A stretch of 7,211 nucleotides of DNA. Source: Dialister sp. Its GTDB lineage: Bacteria > Bacillota > Negativicutes > Veillonellales > Dialisteraceae. This document shows, in pieces, positions 4,899 to 7,211 of the stretch. Made by a program: the position numbers and the translations under genes. Under the pieces are notes generated by a model. That model saw nothing but the letters and a program-made list of their open reading frames with translations, ran no database searches and had not been told where the DNA came from. Every line of letters begins with the position of its first letter. The first letter of the stretch is position 1. The stretch is from positions 1 through 7,211 of the forward strand of contig JAIJLI010000100.1 of NCBI GenBank assembly GCA_022722495.1. Direction: 5' to 3'.

Positions 4899-5474
4899 AT
4901 GATCATCACCATCGCACGCGAGAGCGGCAGCGGCGGCTACACCGTCGGAAAGCTCCTCTCTGACTACTATCACATCCCCGTCCACGATCAGGACAGTCTC
5001 GCCCGCCTTGCCAAAGAAAAAGGCATGTATAATGAAATGCCGGATTTCTTCCATGAAGCCCCCGTAAACTCTATCATTTACGCACTCTCCATGGATTTCA
5101 GAAACAAGAAATTCACTGAGCCGGAGCGCGATCGCTTGGAGCACCTGCTGCCGGAGAAGGACTTCATCCTCGTCGGCCGCTGCGGAAATTACATTTTCAG
5201 AAATCATGCGAACTGCATCTCCGTTTTCATTCACGGTGACATCGACCACCGCATCCGCTACAAAGCGGATATGCTTGGCATCAGCCTCAAAGAGGCGAAG
5301 GAGATCATCCATACCAATGATGAGAATCGCCTCGCCTATCACCGCTACTACACCGGCGAGACATGGGGTGCTGCCAAAAACTATGACCTCTCCATCAATA
5401 CCTCCCGCATCGGCCACGCTTTCGCCGCCGAACTGATCGAGAAATATGTGGAGAAATTGGGATTTCATACATAG
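4899..5474 (+). CDS. Cytidylate kinase-like family protein
   Basis: A 191-aa protein of the cytidylate-kinase-like P-loop family (PF13189 type), seen in many anaerobic Firmicutes and mostly of unknown substrate. The N-terminus IARESGSGGYTVGK (5-18) has the family's glycine-rich loop in place of a standard Walker A. VGRCGNYIF is at 92-100, FIHGDIDHRIR at 110-120 and NDENRLAYHRYYTGETWG at 140-157, a block typical of this family and probably the arginine-rich lid. NYDLSINTSRIG follows at 161-172. Length is normal. AAAGGAG lies 6 nt before the ATG. It is likely a nucleoside monophosphate kinase or relative. It is not the housekeeping Cmk, which is longer (about 220 aa) and has GPAGAGKST. It is transcribed alone from its extended -10 promoter. 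The TAG stop forms the start of a 7-bp repeat array. Confidence 0.87.
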   Translation: MIITIARESGSGGYTVGKLLSDYYHIPVHDQDSLARLAKEKGMYNEMPDFFHEAPVNSIIYALSMDFRNKKFTEPERDRLEHLLPEKDFILVGRCGNYIFRNHANCISVFIHGDIDHRIRYKADMLGISLKEAKEIIHTNDENRLAYHRYYTGETWGAAKNYDLSINTSRIGHAFAAELIEKYVEKLGFHT

Positions 5475-5520
5475 TGCCTAGGGATTAGGGATTAGGAGTG
5501 GCTGGTGACTAGTGACTGGG
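5472..5520. repeat. 7-bp tandem array starting at the kinase stop codon
   Basis: In sevens from the TAG stop: TAGTGCC TAGGGAT TAGGGAT TAGGAGT GGCTGGT GACTAGT GACTGGG. Two adjacent units are identical. The array starts within the stop codon, as at 6850. Confidence 0.65.
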
Positions 5521-5539
5521 AGACGTCAGCCCCTCATAT

Positions 5540-5567
5540 CGTCATTTCGAGCGAAGCGAGAAATCTT
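5540..5567. repeat. REP-like element upstream of lrgA
   Basis: CGTCATTTCGAGCGAAG followed by CGAGAAATCT is a common intergenic palindromic unit in many bacteria, with ATTTC/GAAAT arms. It matches the 3556-3584 unit at both ends. Apparent frames across it give the well-known spurious peptide VISSEARNL and are not genes. Confidence 0.65.
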
Positions 5568-5786
5568 TGTCATTCGCGGTCAGATGGTCAATGTTTGGAA
5601 CTCCCAAACGGGAAACCTGCGCCCCGCAGACTTTCAGGCATCGCCCTATTTATACTTCGCGGCACTTCTATATTTTTATGCACCGTACCACCATTTCTCA
5701 TTTCTCATTCACACGAGGCTTTCAAATTGAATCAAAGGACGGTACGCCTCACTGACTAACCCTCCCCTCCAATAACAACAATAACG
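5568..5786. other. Spacer before lrgA, no gene seen
   Basis: No frame has a ribosome site or a protein-like composition. A small inverted repeat GTTTGG-AACTC-CCAAAC lies at 5593-5609. TATACT at 5651-5656 is the best -10 candidate for lrgAB, but no convincing -35 accompanies it. CATTTCT is repeated in tandem at 5692-5698 and 5699-5705, followed by CATTCAC. No catabolite (cre) or recognised LytR-type site was identified, so the lrgAB promoter remains unplaced. Confidence 0.4.
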
Positions 5787-5798
5787 AAAGGACCTTCT

Positions 5799-6167
5799 AT
5801 GTCTTACTTATTTCAATTCGGAATGATCTTAGCCATTTCCTTTGTGGGAGAGCTTCTCCATGCGCTGCTGCCGCTTCCTGTACCGGCCAGCATTTACGGG
5901 ATACTGATCCTGTTTTCCCTCTTATACTTCAAGGTCATCCGTATCCCGCAGATCCGGCAGGCCTCCATGTTCCTCATCGAGATCATGCCCATCCTCTTCC
6001 TTCCGGCCGCTGTCGGCCTCATGGACTCGTGGCACCTGATCTCCTCTACCCTTCTGCAGTACATCGTGATCATCATCCTTGCCATGGTCATCGTCATGGC
6101 AGCCGGCGGCCTTTTCACGCAGTTTATCATGAAGAAGGGCACAAGGAAGGAGACCTGCCATGAATGA
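5799..6167 (+). CDS. lrgA: CidA/LrgA family membrane protein
   Basis: A 122-aa integral membrane protein of the LrgA/CidA family, small subunit of the LrgAB pair. LrgAB was first described in Staphylococcus as a holin-like modulator of murein hydrolase export and autolysis. The Bacillus subtilis homologue PftAB and streptococcal LrgAB act in pyruvate uptake. Four hydrophobic segments are visible, roughly at 4-23, 29-47, 57-78 and 84-110. The PLPVPASIYGILILF motif (25-39) and MPILFLPAAVGLM (63-75) are family hallmarks. The basic tail KKGTRK points to a cytoplasmic C-terminus. AAAGGA (5787-5792) sits 6 nt before the ATG. The end overlaps lrgB by 8 bp (6160-6167), indicating translational coupling. 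Whether this pair works in lysis control or pyruvate transport cannot be told from sequence. Confidence 0.92.
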   Translation: MSYLFQFGMILAISFVGELLHALLPLPVPASIYGILILFSLLYFKVIRIPQIRQASMFLIEIMPILFLPAAVGLMDSWHLISSTLLQYIVIIILAMVIVMAAGGLFTQFIMKKGTRKETCHE

Positions 6168-6852
6168 TTTCCTGACACACTCCGCCTACCTCTCGGTCTT
6201 CATCAGTCTCATCGCCTTTTATCTCGGCTCGAAGCTCTTTTTAAAATTTCATTTCCCCTTGTTCAATCCTCTTCTGACCGCGGTCCTGCTGGTCATCGGC
6301 TTCCTCAAGGTGACCGGCATGGATTACAAGGACTATAACGAAGGCGCCTCCTACATCAATTACCTGCTGACGCCCTCCACCATCTGTCTCGCCGTGCCGC
6401 TCTATGAACAGATCAAGCTTTTGAAGAAAAACTATAAGGCCATCTTCCTCGGTATCCTTTCCGGCGTCGTGACAGGGCTCTTTGCCGTCTACGTCCTCTG
6501 CCTGGCCTTCGGCTTTGACCACGCTTCCTACGTGACGCTGTTGCCAAAGTCCATCACCACGGCCATCGGCATGGGACTTTCCGAAGAGCTCGGCGGCTAT
6601 GTCTCCATCACAGTCGCTGCCATCATCGCGACTGGGATCCTCGGAAATATCATCGGTGAATCCGTCTGCCGTCTCTTCCATATCACCGATCCCATCGCCC
6701 GCGGCATCGCTCTTGGCACTGCGGCACACGCGATGGGTACGACAAAAGCCATGGAGCTTGGCCCCATCGAGGGTGCCATGGCCTCTCTCTCCATCGTAGT
6801 CGCCGGTGTTTTCACTGTCGTCTTCGCCTCCTTCTTTGCCGTGCTGATTTAG
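6160..6852 (+). CDS. lrgB: LrgB family membrane protein
   Basis: A 230-aa polytopic membrane protein, the large partner of LrgA (PF04172 type, usual length about 230). About six to seven hydrophobic segments are visible. Family motifs are TPSTICLAVPLY (71-82), LLPKSITTAIGM (127-138), GILGNIIGE (159-167) and RGIALGTAAHAMGTTKA (181-197), the last being the most conserved block. AAGGAG with a 7-nt spacer, inside the end of lrgA, precedes the ATG, and the 8-bp overlap supports coupled synthesis of a two-part complex. In homologues expression is driven by the LytST two-component system; no such genes are in this window. The TAG stop begins a 7-bp repeat array, then a long inverted repeat and a terminator. 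Function as a pyruvate importer or murein-hydrolase modulator is by family only. Confidence 0.93.
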   Translation: MNDFLTHSAYLSVFISLIAFYLGSKLFLKFHFPLFNPLLTAVLLVIGFLKVTGMDYKDYNEGASYINYLLTPSTICLAVPLYEQIKLLKKNYKAIFLGILSGVVTGLFAVYVLCLAFGFDHASYVTLLPKSITTAIGMGLSEELGGYVSITVAAIIATGILGNIIGESVCRLFHITDPIARGIALGTAAHAMGTTKAMELGPIEGAMASLSIVVAGVFTVVFASFFAVLI

Positions 6853-6891
6853 TGACTGGTGACTGGGGATTAGTGATCAGACGCTAGGGAA
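6850..6891. repeat. 7-bp tandem array starting at the lrgB stop codon
   Basis: In sevens from the TAG stop: TAGTGAC TGGTGAC TGGGGAT TAGTGAT CAGACGC TAGGGAA. It runs into the left arm of the large inverted repeat that follows. The type matches 5472-5520. Confidence 0.6.
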
Positions 6892-6941
6892 ACACTGATT
6901 CAATCGTTGTCAGATTGAATCAGTGTTTCCCTAGCGTCTGA
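6877..6941. repeat. Perfect 29-bp inverted repeat with 7-bp loop
   Basis: Arms 6877-6905 and 6913-6941 are exact complements, with loop GTTGTCA. Each arm contains CTAGGGAAACACTGATT. It has no following T-tract, so it is not a standard terminator, although in RNA it would be a very stable hairpin at the lrgAB 3' end. It could be the remnant of a small transposable element (MITE); the CTAG inside each arm recalls a target site used by some IS5-type elements, but the symmetry continues beyond it. The plain terminator follows about 28 bp later. Confidence 0.85.
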
Positions 6942-6969
6942 CGTCTGCGGTCGATTTCTCCCCGCTCTG

Positions 6970-7007
6970 AAAAAAGACTCTGTCAAAAAGCTGACAGACT
7001 CTTTTTT
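6970..7007. terminator. Bidirectional terminator between lrgB and the ATPase remnant
   Basis: Arms 6970-6985 and 6992-7007 pair over 16 bp with one mismatch (C/C), with A6 at the left edge and T6 at the right. It can end lrgAB transcripts on the plus strand. On the minus strand it begins at the stop codon of the ATPase remnant. Confidence 0.85.
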
Positions 7008-7156
7008 CATGTCCACGATTTTTCCAAAAGAAAATCGCGTATATTTCTATGCCGGATGCCATTGCGGCCACGATCAAATTCATCCAAAGAAACCACATAT
7101 TGGGGATAGTTATCCCGGATTATCTCCAACACACCGAACTCACGTTCTATTTTCTC
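7007..7156 (-). pseudogene. C-terminal remnant of an AAA ATPase (DUF4143-type)
   Basis: Read on the minus strand, 49 codons ending in TGA at 7007-7009 give IEREFGVLEIIRDNYPQY, then VVSLDEFDRGRNGIRH and RNIRDFLLEKSWT. This matches, from knowledge of the family, the extreme C-terminus of the roughly 400-aa AAA ATPases with a DUF4143 domain that are abundant in anaerobes (usual form EREFGVLEKIKDNYPKY...RNGIKHRNIRDFL). An in-frame TGA lies just upstream (7157-7159), and none of the ATPase body (P-loop, Walker B) is present. An ATG at 7158-7160 opens another frame, which stops after six codons. A large internal deletion joining the gene's start region to its last 45 or so codons is the simplest reading; loss of the rest off the window edge is excluded by the stop. 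Confidence 0.6.
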
Positions 7157-7193
7157 TCATTAAAATCGAATAAAACGATGAAATCCAGAAAAG

Positions 7194-7211
7194 TTTCGAT
7201 TATAATCGAAA
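7194..7211. promoter_or_regulatory. Perfect 18-bp palindrome containing TATAAT on both strands
   Basis: TTTCGATTATAATCGAAA reaches the window edge and may extend further. Both strands carry TATAAT, so it could hold the -10 of a promoter in either direction. On the minus strand it would feed the ATPase remnant. Confidence 0.4.

Noticed and set aside
4866..5468. A 200-codon minus-strand open frame
   Set aside because: Exact shadow of the cytidylate-kinase-like gene, which has family motifs, promoter and ribosome site on the plus strand.
5505..5759. Overlapping small open frames before lrgA
   Set aside because: They translate the REP-like unit (VISSEARNL is a known artefact) and lack ribosome sites.

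Overview
The window looks like chromosomal DNA of a strictly anaerobic, moderately GC-rich Firmicute, most likely a member of the Negativicutes (a Dialister- or Megasphaera-like relative). That assignment is inferred from gene content, protein style and the intergenic repeats; there is no rRNA or other marker to prove it.

Layout. Bases 1-197 are a repeat-bearing spacer leading into nrdG (198-752, +), the activase of anaerobic ribonucleotide reductase. nrdG converges on a minus-strand pair: an uncharacterised 194-aa gene (2676-3260) followed by cstA (845-2584), a carbon-starvation-type pyruvate/peptide transporter. A bidirectional terminator (805-837) separates nrdG from cstA. Bases 3261-4088 hold an AT-rich promoter region and then a dense mosaic of short interspersed repeats. 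Next come a thioredoxin gene (4089-4412, +) with a textbook promoter and terminator, a 485-bp spacer, a cytidylate-kinase-like gene (4899-5474, +), another repeat-bearing spacer, and the lrgA-lrgB operon (5799-6852, +). The right end has a perfect 29-bp inverted repeat, a bidirectional terminator, and the decayed C-terminal remnant of a DUF4143-type AAA ATPase on the minus strand, running to a perfect 18-bp palindrome at the edge.

Togetherness. The proteins suit anaerobic metabolism: NrdG is an oxygen-sensitive radical SAM enzyme and thioredoxin gives disulfide reduction. CstA and LrgAB both belong to families with members shown to import pyruvate in other bacteria, so the window may carry two pyruvate uptake routes. 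This is inference.

The most unusual material is between the genes. (1) The 4481-4706 segment on the minus strand has a near-consensus promoter, a start-site palindrome, a hairpin with a C6 loop, a Shine-Dalgarno-like stretch and an intrinsic terminator, so it is a good candidate for an undescribed small RNA of about 190 nt. (2) Degenerate 7-bp tandem arrays (TAGGGAT / GGTTCAA / TAGTGAC types) occur in every repeat-bearing spacer, and two of them begin exactly at the TAG stop codon of the preceding gene. (3) One REP-like element is split by about 47 bp. I see no CRISPR array, tRNA, rRNA, intact transposase or defence locus.
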